42,783 nucleotides of DNA, taken from the NCBI GenBank assembly GCA_016198745.1, contig JACQHZ010000257.1, forward strand, positions 1-42,783, given 5' to 3'. Position numbers and translations under genes: made by a program. Positions within the stretch are counted from its first letter, which is position 1; every line of letters starts with the position of its first letter. Source of the DNA: Verrucomicrobiota bacterium. GTDB lineage: Bacteria; Verrucomicrobiota; Verrucomicrobiia; JABWAM01. Under the pieces are notes generated by a model. The model did not search any database. It had not been told where the DNA came from and saw only the letters and a program-made list of their open reading frames with translations. Shown here one piece after another: positions 33,052-41,916 of this stretch.

Positions 33052-34460
33052 GATTGCTTTCGGGTTGGGTTGTTGGGCATGTCGCAAAAAGACGGATGGC
33101 CGGCTCGTCTTCGAGCCCCGGGTCCGTCTTTTAAAGGTTGTCGAGCATACGTGGCTTTCACCCATTCACGGAACCGCGCGCGGCGCGGCGCGAGATCAAA
33201 GTTTCGCATGGGGTTGTCGCGCAAGAGCATTCGGCCCACCTCGGCGGCGTAGTCCTCGGTAAAACGCCCTTCTTCGATTTTTTCACACAACACCCGCGCG
33301 ATCTCGCGGCGAGCAATGACGGCGTGGCCGTAGCTGCCTTCGACATAGAAATAGTCGCCTCCAAAACCGTGGATCTTGCTGGCGGGAACACAATCCAACA
33401 TGACAGACAACGCATGCCGCGCTGCCTTGGGATTGATCACCCAGTTGCAGCAGAAGTTCACCGTCACGTTGGGGAATGTTTTTACGATGGAGACGACTTC
33501 TTCCCAGTACGGGTAAGAAATGTGATAGATGTCGAACATGGTCCGGTTATATTTCAGAAAGAGGTTCGTCAGAAGAGAAGCGCGGGCGTTGCCGACGACG
33601 TTGCCGTTGCCTTCTTGGTGGCCACAGTGAACTTTCATCCGCAGTCCGTGCTCGCCGCACTTGCGGCAGAGGCAGTGGAGGACGAAATCTTCCAGCGCTT
33701 GCAGCTCGCGTCGGCCGGGGCGGTCGTTGAACGCAAGGAGACGAAGGAATGTTTTTTCCGCCTGATGCTTCGGGACGTCCTCAAAGTAGAGCGGGCGATC
33801 GTAGCCGCGCGGGATCTTGTAGGCGCACGCAATCGAAGCGTAGCGTTCGAAGATGACGTCGATGGCCCGCAGGTAATCGTCCAGAGAGAGAATGGCGAGG
33901 TTCGTCTCCTCGGCCAGGCGCGCGATCGGAAACTCGGTAAACTGATCGTGCATGTCGATGATGAACTCCTCGGACTCGGCGCACGGACGGAACACCAGCG
34001 CGGCGCCGAAGGGGTTGTTCATGCAGAAATCAATATTGGCCTTGTCGAAGACTTTGCGCGTGATGCCAGGGCGCACCTCGCGCTGCATGGCTTCGGTGAG
34101 TTTGTCGACCGTGTCCTCGGAAAAGTCGTCCACGTCGTACAGGTCGCGGATGGCGATGCGAATCGCTTCGAAATAAACCGAGTTGCGAACGAACTTGTAC
34201 CATGGCGCCATGAGTTTCCACCGTTCCTTGGGCGACAGACCCGCGCGTCCGTCCGCGACGCGACGCATGTCCTCGGGCGGCATGCCCGCGCTGATGAGGT
34301 CGCTGCTGGTGAAAATCTGAAAAAGCCGTCCGATGGTCACTTCCTCTGTAAGCGGAAGTTGTTCGATGGACTGCAAGTGCTCATGCGTGTCCACCATCTT
34401 GATTTCGCACAACACCCGATGCACGCGGCGGTAGAGTTCGGTGTTCCAAGTCGCTTTCAT
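33048..34460 (-). CDS. Amidohydrolase-superfamily (amidohydrolase 2 type) protein
   Basis: 470 residues. Metal-site motifs of the amidohydrolase fold are present: VDTHEHL near the N-terminus (His26, His28), a central LRMKVHCGH (His278, His281) and a later GFGGDYF with an Asp. No signal peptide, so it is cytoplasmic. The arrangement recalls uronate isomerases and related amidohydrolase 2 enzymes, so a role in handling an acidic sugar is possible, but the family is broad. It lies between two prepilin genes, 16 bases after one and overlapping the other by four bases. The last ~25 residues look like an added, Arg-rich tail. Confidence 0.8.
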   Translation of the reverse strand: MKATWNTELYRRVHRVLCEIKMVDTHEHLQSIEQLPLTEEVTIGRLFQIFTSSDLISAGMPPEDMRRVADGRAGLSPKERWKLMAPWYKFVRNSVYFEAIRIAIRDLYDVDDFSEDTVDKLTEAMQREVRPGITRKVFDKANIDFCMNNPFGAALVFRPCAESEEFIIDMHDQFTEFPIARLAEETNLAILSLDDYLRAIDVIFERYASIACAYKIPRGYDRPLYFEDVPKHQAEKTFLRLLAFNDRPGRRELQALEDFVLHCLCRKCGEHGLRMKVHCGHQEGNGNVVGNARASLLTNLFLKYNRTMFDIYHISYPYWEEVVSIVKTFPNVTVNFCCNWVINPKAARHALSVMLDCVPASKIHGFGGDYFYVEGSYGHAVIARREIARVLCEKIEEGRFTEDYAAEVGRMLLRDNPMRNFDLAPRRARFREWVKATYARQPLKDGPGARRRAGHPSFCDMPNNPTRKQS

Positions 34461-34476
34461 GATGTTTGCCTACCAA

Positions 34477-35382
34477 TTAGTAGGAGAGCGGAATTGACGC
34501 ATCACACGAGTAGCCGTTGTCCAGGTTGTACTCGATGGGCGAGGAAGAAAGCGAATTGACCCAGTCCATCGCGATGGCGTTCATTTGGTCGCAGTTCTGG
34601 GACCGAACGTGCCCGTCGAAATAGAGAAAATTGCTGTTTCCGAGATGCGGGCCGCGGGCGAATCGGCGGTACCCCCCCAGCGTGAAGGAATACTGAAACG
34701 AGAAGATATGGGGAAAGCCGTCGTAAGCCTGGTTCGGCACGATGTCCGCAACCGCCAGGGTCCACGCGGGATTCTTCACCTGGGAGAATTTGCGAAGCGG
34801 TATGGCGTCCGTGCCCACTATCATGGCGGAATTGACCCCATATCCCGCCGCCAACGCCCCCCAACCGGGCATCCAGGAGAAACCGTCCCAGTCGTTCTGA
34901 AGAAAGGAGGGACAATGCAGTGGCAGGCTTTGCCGGCGTTGCGCGATCTGCCACTGGGATATGGTCCAGTTGGAAACCGTCGTCGTCGTGAGCACGGTCC
35001 GGACGGTAAAAGACGGCGCAAGTTGGGTGTTGCCGGGGACAATGTCCCGTTGGTTGAAATAGTGCGCGGCCAGCTCCTCGTTCCACCGCCACCAACTTCC
35101 AGTCTGATTGAGCGCGATCACCGCGTCATCGTTGTCGGCGGCGTACTGGATAAGGGCGATTCCGATCTGCCGCAGGTTATTGATGCAAGCGGCTGATCGC
35201 GCGCCTTCCCGCGCGTTTTTCAGCGCCGGCGTCAGCAACGCGGCGAGGATGGAGATAATCGCGATGACCACCAAAAGCTCGATCAGGGTGAAGGCGTGGA
35301 GGGATGGAATGATGGAATGATGGAATGATGGAATGATGGAATGGTTTCCATCCGTTTGCATCGTGAATCGTGAATCGTTCAT
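34477..35382 (-). CDS. Prepilin-like protein with 8-bp repeats in its leader
   Basis: 301 residues starting [12 protein letters not shown], followed by [16 protein letters not shown], translated from 8-bp repeats, and then [24 protein letters not shown]. The body contains [23 protein letters not shown] and the end [16 protein letters not shown], a full H-X9-DG. There is no start codon between the repeats and the Phe codon, so their copy number sets the frame: five units keep it open now. First gene after lacI in this cluster; a hairpin terminator separates them. Confidence 0.87.
   Translation of the reverse strand: MNDSRFTMQTDGNHSIIPSFHHSIIPSLHAFTLIELLVVIAIISILAALLTPALKNAREGARSAACINNLRQIGIALIQYAADNDDAVIALNQTGSWWRWNEELAAHYFNQRDIVPGNTQLAPSFTVRTVLTTTTVSNWTISQWQIAQRRQSLPLHCPSFLQNDWDGFSWMPGWGALAAGYGVNSAMIVGTDAIPLRKFSQVKNPAWTLAVADIVPNQAYDGFPHIFSFQYSFTLGGYRRFARGPHLGNSNFLYFDGHVRSQNCDQMNAIAMDWVNSLSSSPIEYNLDNGYSCDASIPLSY
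35306..35345 (-). repeat. 8-bp tandem repeat inside the prepilin coding leader
   Basis: Four exact GGAATGAT units and a fifth GGAATGGT, on the plus strand. Eight is not a multiple of three, so gain or loss of one unit would shift the frame between the MNDSRFT start and FTLIELL. Tandem exact units of this size are prone to replication slippage. Confidence 0.9.
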
Positions 35383-35399
35383 GGTGAAATTCTGGTTAG

Positions 35400-35425
35400 G
35401 GAAAAATCACCCTGGGAAGGGTGAT
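35400..35425 (-). terminator. Rho-independent terminator after lacI
   Basis: Read on the minus strand, ATCACCCT-TCCC-AGGGTGAT (8-bp perfect stem, 4-base loop) is followed by TTTTT. It lies 36 bases after the lacI stop and before the prepilin start, so most regulator transcripts should end here and the prepilin operon would need its own promoter or read-through. Confidence 0.75.
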
Positions 35426-35456
35426 CACTGATCACTGATAACTGATGACTGATAAT
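35422..35456. repeat. TGATNAC heptad array after lacI
   Basis: Five units: TGATCAC, TGATCAC, TGATAAC, TGATGAC, TGATAAT. It is intergenic, between the lacI stop and its terminator. A third kind of 7-bp array in the window, with a unit different from GGCATTC and GGTTCAC. Confidence 0.8.
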
Positions 35457-35460
35457 TCCG

Positions 35461-36513
35461 TCATCGTTCCCTCCTCAGGACTGACGCGCTTGTTGCCGGG
35501 ACCTTGGCCGGGGCGGAAACCGGCGCAACCGACTCGCGTTCGATCAATTCGCACGGCAGTTTGATATTCACCAGTTTGTTTCCCACGCCCAGCTTTGCCC
35601 GTTCGGAACAGAGCTTCAGCATTTGCTCCACCGCCGTGCGCACCAACTGATCGAACGGCTGACGAACCACCGTTTGCGGCGGTGTGAGATACTTGAACAC
35701 AGGCAGGTTCTCCATCGTGACCACGGAAATATCGTCGGGAATGGAAAGCTTCAAAATGTGCGTCAGAATATGGATCGCCTCGAAACCGTAATCCTCGCTG
35801 AAATTCACGATCGCGGTCACGCCCTGTTTGACCACCCGATTGAGCGGCGCGTAAAGTGTGTCGCCCTGCGCGTAGCAGACGAACTGGGGATCAAACGCAA
35901 CGCCGGCTTTGGCCAAGCTCGCGCGATAGCCCGCCAGCCGTTGCCGGCTGCCCCAGTTCGTCGGGCCGTTCTCCAGGAATGCGATCCGCAGATGCCCGCG
36001 AGCAAGCAGATGCTCCGTCGCGAGCGCGCCCTGCTGATAATGATCGCTCACAACGCTATGGATGCCTTGGTCGAGCATCGGCTGGTTGATGGTGAGGAGA
36101 GGGAGCTTCGGAATTTTGGTCAGCACGGCGAATCGTTCATCAAAGATGATGCCGATCACGCCCTCGACGTGCGCCACGAACGCCAGTTGCAAATCCTCCA
36201 GCTCGATCAACTCCATTGTGTAGTCACGCTTCGCCAACTCCTTCATCATCATGGCGACCAGAGCCGCGCTCGCGCCGAACAGCATGGCAGGATTGAAATC
36301 CACAACCACGCCGATGGCGTGGCGTTGGACTTTCGGAGCGAACCCAAGCTCGCGACACGCAACCAAGACTTTCTCGCCCATGGCCGGCGCCACCTTGGGG
36401 TTGCGGTTAATGACGCGCGACACGGTGGCGAGCGAGACATTGGCGTGAAGCGCCACGTCCACAATCGTCGCGTCGCGCGGCGCGGTTCGGCTCGTCTGTT
36501 TACGCGTTCTCAT
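35461..36513 (-). CDS. LacI-family transcriptional regulator
   Basis: 350 residues. The N-terminal helix-turn-helix reads ATIVDVALHANVSLATVSRVINRNPKVAPAM, a clear LacI headpiece, followed by a periplasmic-binding-protein-like effector domain (IGVVVDFNPAM, EGVIGIIFDERF, RIAFLENGPTNWGSRQRLAGYRASL, DDISVVTMEN). AGGAGA precedes the ATG. It diverges from the GH5-like gene across a 104-bp gap with a perfect operator palindrome, and its own strand continues into the prepilin-amidohydrolase cluster; it probably controls both, releasing on an oligosaccharide ligand. Confidence 0.93.
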   Translation of the reverse strand: MRTRKQTSRTAPRDATIVDVALHANVSLATVSRVINRNPKVAPAMGEKVLVACRELGFAPKVQRHAIGVVVDFNPAMLFGASAALVAMMMKELAKRDYTMELIELEDLQLAFVAHVEGVIGIIFDERFAVLTKIPKLPLLTINQPMLDQGIHSVVSDHYQQGALATEHLLARGHLRIAFLENGPTNWGSRQRLAGYRASLAKAGVAFDPQFVCYAQGDTLYAPLNRVVKQGVTAIVNFSEDYGFEAIHILTHILKLSIPDDISVVTMENLPVFKYLTPPQTVVRQPFDQLVRTAVEQMLKLCSERAKLGVGNKLVNIKLPCELIERESVAPVSAPAKVPATSASVLRRER

Positions 36514-36573
36514 GCGAGGTTCTCCTTCTGTGATTTATATGGGCGCAAGTATGGCAGAAAATAATTTTCCGTC

Positions 36574-36591
36574 AATGTAAATTTTTACATT
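36574..36591. promoter_or_regulatory. LacI-type operator in the lacI/GH5 divergent gap
   Basis: AATGTAAATTTTTACATT has perfect 8-bp arms AATGTAAA and TTTACATT around TT. The length and TGTAAA.TTTACA core suit a LacI-family dimer. It sits 60 bp before the lacI start and about 27-36 bp before the GH5-like starts, in an AT-rich stretch. Control of both genes from this one site is likely. Confidence 0.75.
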
Positions 36592-36626
36592 GCAATGAAA
36601 ATCGAGATGGGTTAGGAATGACCGCC

Positions 36627-38276
36627 ATGAACGAGTTCCAAATGGACGCGCAAGGTTACTTCCTGCGCAACGGTCAGCGCTTCTGGCCCGTCGGCTGCAA
36701 CTACACCAGCGCCTCCTGCGGGGCGAGAATCTGGCAAACATGGCCCGAAGCGGAGATTCGCGCCGATCTCGCGGGCATGAAGCGGTTCGGGTTCAATACG
36801 CTGCGCTTCTTCATTCTCTGGGAGGATTTTGAGCCGGAGCCGGGCCGGTACGATCCGCGCGTCGAGCGACGTTTGCAGCAGTTCTGCCAATGGTGCGGCG
36901 AATGCGGCATCTGCCCCCACCCTTCTCTGTTCGTCGGCTGGATGAGCGGCGGCATTTTCTGGCCGCCGTGGAAGGGCCGACGGAATCTTTTCGAGAACGC
37001 CGAGGTGATCGAACGCTCACTCGCCTTCGCCCAGCGGTGTTGTGTGCTGCTGAAAGGCTGCGACAACTTGCTGGCGATCGACGTTGGCAACGAAATGTCC
37101 TGTCTGCCCGACGCACACGAAGCGCATCCCGATGCCGTCCGCGATTGGTGCATCGAGTTGTTGCGTCGCGTGAAGACGGAGATTCCCGGTGTGCTCGTTG
37201 TTCCTGGAAACGAGCAGATGATGATTTTCAAGGATCAGGGCTTCCGACTCACCGATCCGGTCGGGTGGGATTTTTACAGCGCACACGGCTATCCCGTTCC
37301 GTCGTGGAACGAGTGCTGGATGCCCGGGCTGCGCTCTCCCGAAACGCAGCGGCGGTTGCCGTTCTACGTGAAATTTCTCCGTGCGTTCGGCCCGGTGATG
37401 CTGCAGGAATTCGGCACGATCGCGACGTTCGGCGCCGAGGAGCAACGGGCCTATCTGAAAGGGATGCTGGAACGCGCCTGGCGGGCGGGCGCAAACGGAT
37501 TCCTCCTCTGGTGTTGGAAAGATATTCATGCCTCGGGACATCCCTACGACAAAGGCGGAATCGAACGCACGCTTGGGTTGGTGGATGAAACCGGCGGGGT
37601 GAAGCCCGGACTGGAACCGTTCATCGAGTTTGCGCGTGAACTCACCAGCGGCGTCCGCGCTGCTCCGGTGGTCAATCCAGCCGGGACCGTACACCTGCTC
37701 TTGCCGCAGGAATGGTACGTCCGCGACAACCAGCGAAATCCAGGCAACGAACCGGCCGGGCAGTGCGAGCAGTACGCCGGCGCCGATTCAATTCTCGACG
37801 AACTCGGCTGCCAGGCCGTTATCGTTCGCAAGCTGGACCGCAACCACCGCGCGCCCGCGATCATCCCCGGCGCGGCGTTGCGCGACGACGAGATCGCGGC
37901 GCTGATTCCCGAGGTCAAGAACGGGCAAAAGCTTCTCTGGTGGGCGCCGAACTTTTACTGCTGGGGACCCGCCTGCCGTGAGCTGGCGGGCGCGGAGATT
38001 GTGGATTTCTTCCCCGACCACGTGGCGCGCTTTTGCTGGCGGGATCGTGAGTGGAGCTTGCCTGGTTTTCCGGGCCGGACGATGCCGGTGGTTCGGCCGG
38101 TGGGTTCAGCCGCGGTCGAAATTCAAGACCGCGACGGCCGACCATTGCTCTTGCGTCACAAGCTGGGCAAGGGCGAAATCTGGACCCTGCTTCCATTGTG
38201 CGCCACCTCCGCCCACCCGGGCCATGCCGGTGAGCGCGCCTTCGCAACCGAACTGGTGCGGCTGCATTTAAGTTGA
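36627..38276 (+). CDS. GH5-like glycoside hydrolase, cytoplasmic
   Basis: 549 residues from ATG 36627 (TTAGGA nine bases upstream); ATG 36618 is also possible. The barrel shows the clan GH-A/GH5 signatures: GFNTLRFFILWEDFEPEPGRYD early on, DVGNEMS with the acid/base Glu156, a YSAHGYPVPSW loop, and MLQEFGT with nucleophile Glu261; the spacing of 105 suits GH5. The C-terminal ~220 residues form another, flavodoxin- and beta-rich part (QLLWWAPNFYCWGP type). No signal peptide, so oligosaccharides are probably the substrate. It is divergent from lacI. Confidence 0.85.
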   Translation: MNEFQMDAQGYFLRNGQRFWPVGCNYTSASCGARIWQTWPEAEIRADLAGMKRFGFNTLRFFILWEDFEPEPGRYDPRVERRLQQFCQWCGECGICPHPSLFVGWMSGGIFWPPWKGRRNLFENAEVIERSLAFAQRCCVLLKGCDNLLAIDVGNEMSCLPDAHEAHPDAVRDWCIELLRRVKTEIPGVLVVPGNEQMMIFKDQGFRLTDPVGWDFYSAHGYPVPSWNECWMPGLRSPETQRRLPFYVKFLRAFGPVMLQEFGTIATFGAEEQRAYLKGMLERAWRAGANGFLLWCWKDIHASGHPYDKGGIERTLGLVDETGGVKPGLEPFIEFARELTSGVRAAPVVNPAGTVHLLLPQEWYVRDNQRNPGNEPAGQCEQYAGADSILDELGCQAVIVRKLDRNHRAPAIIPGAALRDDEIAALIPEVKNGQKLLWWAPNFYCWGPACRELAGAEIVDFFPDHVARFCWRDREWSLPGFPGRTMPVVRPVGSAAVEIQDRDGRPLLLRHKLGKGEIWTLLPLCATSAHPGHAGERAFATELVRLHLS

Positions 38277-38402
38277 CTAAAAATTAAAATCGCAGCCAGA
38301 AAAGCTTTTCGACGGAGAGACGGAGGAGACTCTGACACAACGCCTCTGATCGCACCGGGCAGAGGGGCAAAAAAGCACCGAGATGCAGGTGCTACAGTCG
38401 CG
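38277..38402. other. Intergenic region between convergent genes
   Basis: About 126 bases between the 3' ends of the GH5-like and epimerase genes. A small hairpin GCACC...GGTGC (38377-38394) is visible but is not followed by a U-run on either strand; I cannot call a terminator. Confidence 0.4.
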
Positions 38403-39374
38403 TCAGGCAAATCCTTCCTGCCGATAAAATGCCCAAGCGCGCTCCACGCTCTCACGAAAAGAATGGCGTGGCGACCAACTCAGTTCTTCTTGCGCTCTTC
38501 GACTGGAGTAACATTTGTAGGCGAATACACCGTTGATTATCTCGGGAGTCAAAAAACGACTGCTGCATATCCAGCCTGCCGCACGGGCGGCGCCGGCCAT
38601 CGGCATGCGCATCCAACCAGGAACAGGAATGGTTATGGGCCGATTCCCCACCACACGGCCCACGATGTCGAAGATTTGAGCGAAGGTGAGATTCTCGCCG
38701 CCGAGGATGTACCTGCGGCCGGATTGACCGCGCTCGCCTGCTGCCAGGATGCCTTCCCCAACATCATCAACATCCACCACGTTGCTGCCCCCGGGCGGGA
38801 CGGGCAGAATGCGTGATCGGGCGACCTTGAGCACCAGGGTTCCAGAGTTGAGCGTCCGGTCGCCCGGGCCAAAAACGGTGGTTGGATTGACGACCGTGGC
38901 CATCTGCTCGCCGGCAACCATCACGGCTGCTCTTTCGGCCGCCAGTTTGCTCTCCAGGTAGGGATTGTCCGTCAGTTCATCTGCCAACAGAGAGTCTTCA
39001 TCGAGCACGTGGTGTTTCGCGTGCGAGAGTCCCACGGTGCAAGCGCTGCTCACGACGACGGTGCGCGCGACATTCCAGCGACGCGCCGCCGACAGCATAT
39101 TGACCGTGCCGTCCCGATTGACACGCAGGAGTTCTTCTCTTCGCCGCGGGTCGAAGGTGATCAGGGCGGCCAGATGATAAAGCCGATCACAACCCAAACC
39201 GGATTCCCGCAGCGAATCGGGTTCCAGGATGTCGCCGAGAACCGTCTGGACGCCGTCGGGCAGACCGTGCCGATTGTTTCTGACAAGGGCAATCACCGTT
39301 GCGCCATCTTTGCGCAACTTTTCAACAAGCCGCCTTCCGATGAAGCCTGTGGCGCCGGTGACATAAGCTTTCAC
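38403..39374 (-). CDS. NAD-dependent sugar epimerase/dehydratase-like protein (extended SDR)
   Basis: 323 residues from the GTG at 39374, which overlaps the radical SAM stop (GTGA) and follows AAGGAGAG. GATGFIG (residues 7-13) binds the dinucleotide, and the catalytic set is Ser-rich VVSSACT near 107-113 with YLESK (Tyr139, Lys143). VFGPGDRTLNSG and YILGGENLTFAQI are typical of epimerase/dehydratase or 3-beta-HSD-like members. The exact substrate is unknown. The order GT2, radical SAM, epimerase on one strand with start-stop overlaps suggests one operon that makes or modifies a glycan or lipid-linked sugar. Confidence 0.85.
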   Translation of the reverse strand: MKAYVTGATGFIGRRLVEKLRKDGATVIALVRNNRHGLPDGVQTVLGDILEPDSLRESGLGCDRLYHLAALITFDPRRREELLRVNRDGTVNMLSAARRWNVARTVVVSSACTVGLSHAKHHVLDEDSLLADELTDNPYLESKLAAERAAVMVAGEQMATVVNPTTVFGPGDRTLNSGTLVLKVARSRILPVPPGGSNVVDVDDVGEGILAAGERGQSGRRYILGGENLTFAQIFDIVGRVVGNRPITIPVPGWMRMPMAGAARAAGWICSSRFLTPEIINGVFAYKCYSSRRAQEELSWSPRHSFRESVERAWAFYRQEGFA

Positions 39375-40438
39375 TTGGCCTTCTCTCCTTCCTGAGGTGG
39401 AAAAACGCAATCCCAACGCAAAGGCAACTTGTCCGCTCCGAAAGTCTTGCTCAGGTATTCCTCAATGAATTCCTCATCCGTGGAGGCCAGGCACTTTTGA
39501 TGGTAAACGGCAAAGTAAGGATTCTGAAGAGCGCGATCACGGATGACGTTGACGGGTTCTTCAAGCACGTTGCCGAAGGTGATGTGCAAGAACGGGCATG
39601 GCAACACATCGCCGTAGGGCGTCAGATACAGGATTTCCTTGACGGCCCCGCAACCGTGGCCGCCGAAGTTGGCTTGAAAGTCTGTCCTGAGATAACGGGA
39701 ACGTCGGGTCCATTCATCAAGGTATGTCAAATCTTCCGGCGTGAGAAGCATCTGACGATGACTCGACCAGCGCCCGGCAGGCACCGGCAGGATAAAGTAA
39801 AGCAGAACCTTCAGGTCCTGGGCCAGACGAATGAGCGCGGTGATGCCTTCGCTTCTCACAGTCTGGCGCGTTACCACGGTGCCGAGCGTCACTCTCAGTC
39901 CCTCCTTGAGCGCGAGTCTTATCCCCGCCATGGTCTTCTCGAAAGAGCCTGAAACGCCGCGAAAGCGGTCGTGCTCCTCGGCAATGGCGCTGTCCAGGCT
40001 GATGGTCAGGATGTCCACCCCAAATCGTTTCAAGTTGGCGATGCGTTCCGGAGTCAAAAGCGTGCCATTGGTCGTAACCGAAATCACATTGCGCGGCGGT
40101 TGGCACGCGGTGATGATGTCTCCAAGTTCCCGGAAGAGAAGCGGTTCCCCACCCTGGAACGAAAAATTCACGGCCCCAAGGCTCATGCACTCCCTTGCCA
40201 CACGGGCATAATCGGCGACGGTCATCCGACGGCGTCCGGGTTGCTGAAGAGCGGTGGCAAAACAATGTTGACAACGCAAATTACACGCAAAATCGAGCGA
40301 GAAATCCACGTAGCGCAATGGCGGCCGACCGAAGACATAAGTCCTGGCCACCGCGCCAACCAGCCGTCCGAAAAGAAACGGCTTGCGCGGGTTGAATGCA
40401 TACCTGGCGTTCAACAGGAATTCTTTCAACTTGCTCAT
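39371..40438 (-). CDS. Radical SAM protein with a C-terminal Cys pair
   Basis: 355 residues. The iron-sulphur motif is CNLRCQHC (Cys52, Cys56, Cys59; CX3CX2C), followed by GGEP at 96-99 and TISLDS, as in many SPASM-like and peptide-modifying radical SAM enzymes. A C-terminal GHGCGAVKEILYLTPYGDVLPCPF contributes at least two further Cys, similar to a reduced SPASM domain. No membrane segment. Its neighbours, a membrane glycosyltransferase and a sugar epimerase, suggest a modified glycan, lipid or peptide; I cannot say which. Confidence 0.87.
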   Translation of the reverse strand: MSKLKEFLLNARYAFNPRKPFLFGRLVGAVARTYVFGRPPLRYVDFSLDFACNLRCQHCFATALQQPGRRRMTVADYARVARECMSLGAVNFSFQGGEPLLFRELGDIITACQPPRNVISVTTNGTLLTPERIANLKRFGVDILTISLDSAIAEEHDRFRGVSGSFEKTMAGIRLALKEGLRVTLGTVVTRQTVRSEGITALIRLAQDLKVLLYFILPVPAGRWSSHRQMLLTPEDLTYLDEWTRRSRYLRTDFQANFGGHGCGAVKEILYLTPYGDVLPCPFLHITFGNVLEEPVNVIRDRALQNPYFAVYHQKCLASTDEEFIEEYLSKTFGADKLPLRWDCVFPPQEGEKAK

Positions 40439-40460
40439 GGTGGTTGCCGGCGGAGGAACG

Positions 40461-41624
40461 TTACTTCATGTTGATGCGGGCGTACGAACTCCGCTGCTGG
40501 AAAAACGGATAGCTCAGACCGGTCGCCAGCAGAATCAGCATGGTGAGGAAATAGCCGGCAATCATGGTCAGGAGCGAATGCGGCTGAGGGTTGTCGGGAA
40601 GCTTGACATGAGCAAAGATGCGGCTGGTGATGAGAAAGCAAACAAACATGCTGACGGCCGCAAGCCCCACGATGTCCCACCGGAAGAGAGTCAGAAGCGC
40701 TCCGGCAAGCAACACCCAGAACAGCAGGGCGGACGGCAGGATCAATTGCTGGCCGGTGCGGGTGAGCATCATCAACTTGCACAGGTGCCCCATCTCGGGC
40801 AAACGGTAGATAAAACGCAACGATTCGCGCAGGAAGGCGTTGCTCTTGCGAAATTTGTGCGGCAGAAACTCCGAGTAGCTGTGGGGCGCGCGTGTTTCCA
40901 GGGCGGAGGCATGGCGCGAATAGACAGTGCGAAACCCCATCGTGTTTGCCAGAAAGGCCACATAGATATCGTCGGCCACGACATTGTCAGGGAACGCTGT
41001 CAGCAAGGCGCGGCGAAACGCATAACACTGGGCGATGACAATGGAACAACAACCTGCGTCGCTCTCAAGAAACCGCCCCCGATTCTGCGTTGACCAGTAG
41101 TAGTCCTCGATGGGCAGGGATTGCGCCGGCCGGCAATAGGCGCCGGCCACCCACACATCCGCCGAAAGGGCGAACTCGGCTGCCAGCCACTTCAGCGCAT
41201 CCGGCGCAAGCCGCGCATCTGCATCCGTGTTGACGATGATCTCGCCTTTTGTTTGGACCAGTGCGTGGTTCAGTTGTTGAATCTTGCCGGCAGTCGGACA
41301 TTTCAAGACGCGGATGGGCTCGTCCGGATGGATGGCTGCTGCAAGCAGCTCCAGGGTGCGGTCGGCGCTTCCGCCGTCCGTGAACAGGACCTCCAGGGAG
41401 TTGCGGGGATAATCGAGCTTCCGAAGGTCTTCGAGCTTGGCGATGATCTGATCTTCTTCATTGAAACATGGCACAAGCACCGAGATCGTTGGCCAGACCG
41501 TTGGGAAGACAGGCGCTCCTTTGCGCCGAAACAACCCGATGAACCAGACGAACAGCAGGTAGCCGAACAACAGCCAGCAAATGACCAGGGTCATCGCAAA
41601 AAACAGGAATTCAAGAAGCCACAT
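40461..41624 (-). CDS. Membrane glycosyltransferase family 2
   Basis: 387 residues. An N-terminal membrane helix (~5-32) is followed by a GT-A domain: VLVPCFNEEDQIIAKLEDL, LFTDGGSADRT, the metal-binding DAD at 134-136 and a later ADD (217-219). Two or more C-terminal helices (~295-365) complete the layout of processive or lipid-linked GT2 enzymes such as cellulose/hyaluronan synthase relatives. The likely donor is a UDP-sugar, acting at the inner face of the membrane. First gene of the epimerase-radical SAM operon; 22 bases separate it from the next gene. Confidence 0.9.
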   Translation of the reverse strand: MWLLEFLFFAMTLVICWLLFGYLLFVWFIGLFRRKGAPVFPTVWPTISVLVPCFNEEDQIIAKLEDLRKLDYPRNSLEVLFTDGGSADRTLELLAAAIHPDEPIRVLKCPTAGKIQQLNHALVQTKGEIIVNTDADARLAPDALKWLAAEFALSADVWVAGAYCRPAQSLPIEDYYWSTQNRGRFLESDAGCCSIVIAQCYAFRRALLTAFPDNVVADDIYVAFLANTMGFRTVYSRHASALETRAPHSYSEFLPHKFRKSNAFLRESLRFIYRLPEMGHLCKLMMLTRTGQQLILPSALLFWVLLAGALLTLFRWDIVGLAAVSMFVCFLITSRIFAHVKLPDNPQPHSLLTMIAGYFLTMLILLATGLSYPFFQQRSSYARINMK

Positions 41625-41916
41625 AAGCGGAAAGGTTCATAGGCGGTTGCGTTGTTTCGATCAAGATTTCTTCCGTGTCCCCATTGGCCCTCTCTTGCCG
41701 GGTCACGGCGATGGTGCCAATCGAGGTCTATTGGAAAAATTTGTTGCATCATCAACAATTGTGTGATAAACAATCAAACAGAATGAAAAATGAACCGGGT
41801 TATGATTGCGTGATCCAGACCTTGCGGACGGCGAACGCGCCTTTGCGCGAGAGACGCCGGTTCCTCCTCTCCTTCGGAATCACCGGGGCGCAGTTCATAT
41901 TGACCCGGATTGAGAC
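41625..41916. other. Divergent intergenic region
   Basis: 292 bases between two divergent genes. The inverted repeat TTGTTG-CATCAT-CAACAA (41741-41758) lies about 115 bases from the glycosyltransferase start and could be an operator. A 45-residue frame from 41784 exists but has no features I would trust. I see no RNA gene. Confidence 0.4.

Noticed and set aside
35422-35456. Possible CRISPR array in the 7-bp repeat tracts
   Set aside because: Units are 7-8 bp, contiguous and without spacers; no cas genes are near.
38403-41624. Hopanoid cluster (HpnA/HpnH/HpnI) for the epimerase, radical SAM and glycosyltransferase genes
   Set aside because: The gene kinds match, but the radical SAM and GT2 sequences lack the patterns I know from HpnH and HpnI, and no squalene-hopene genes are in view.
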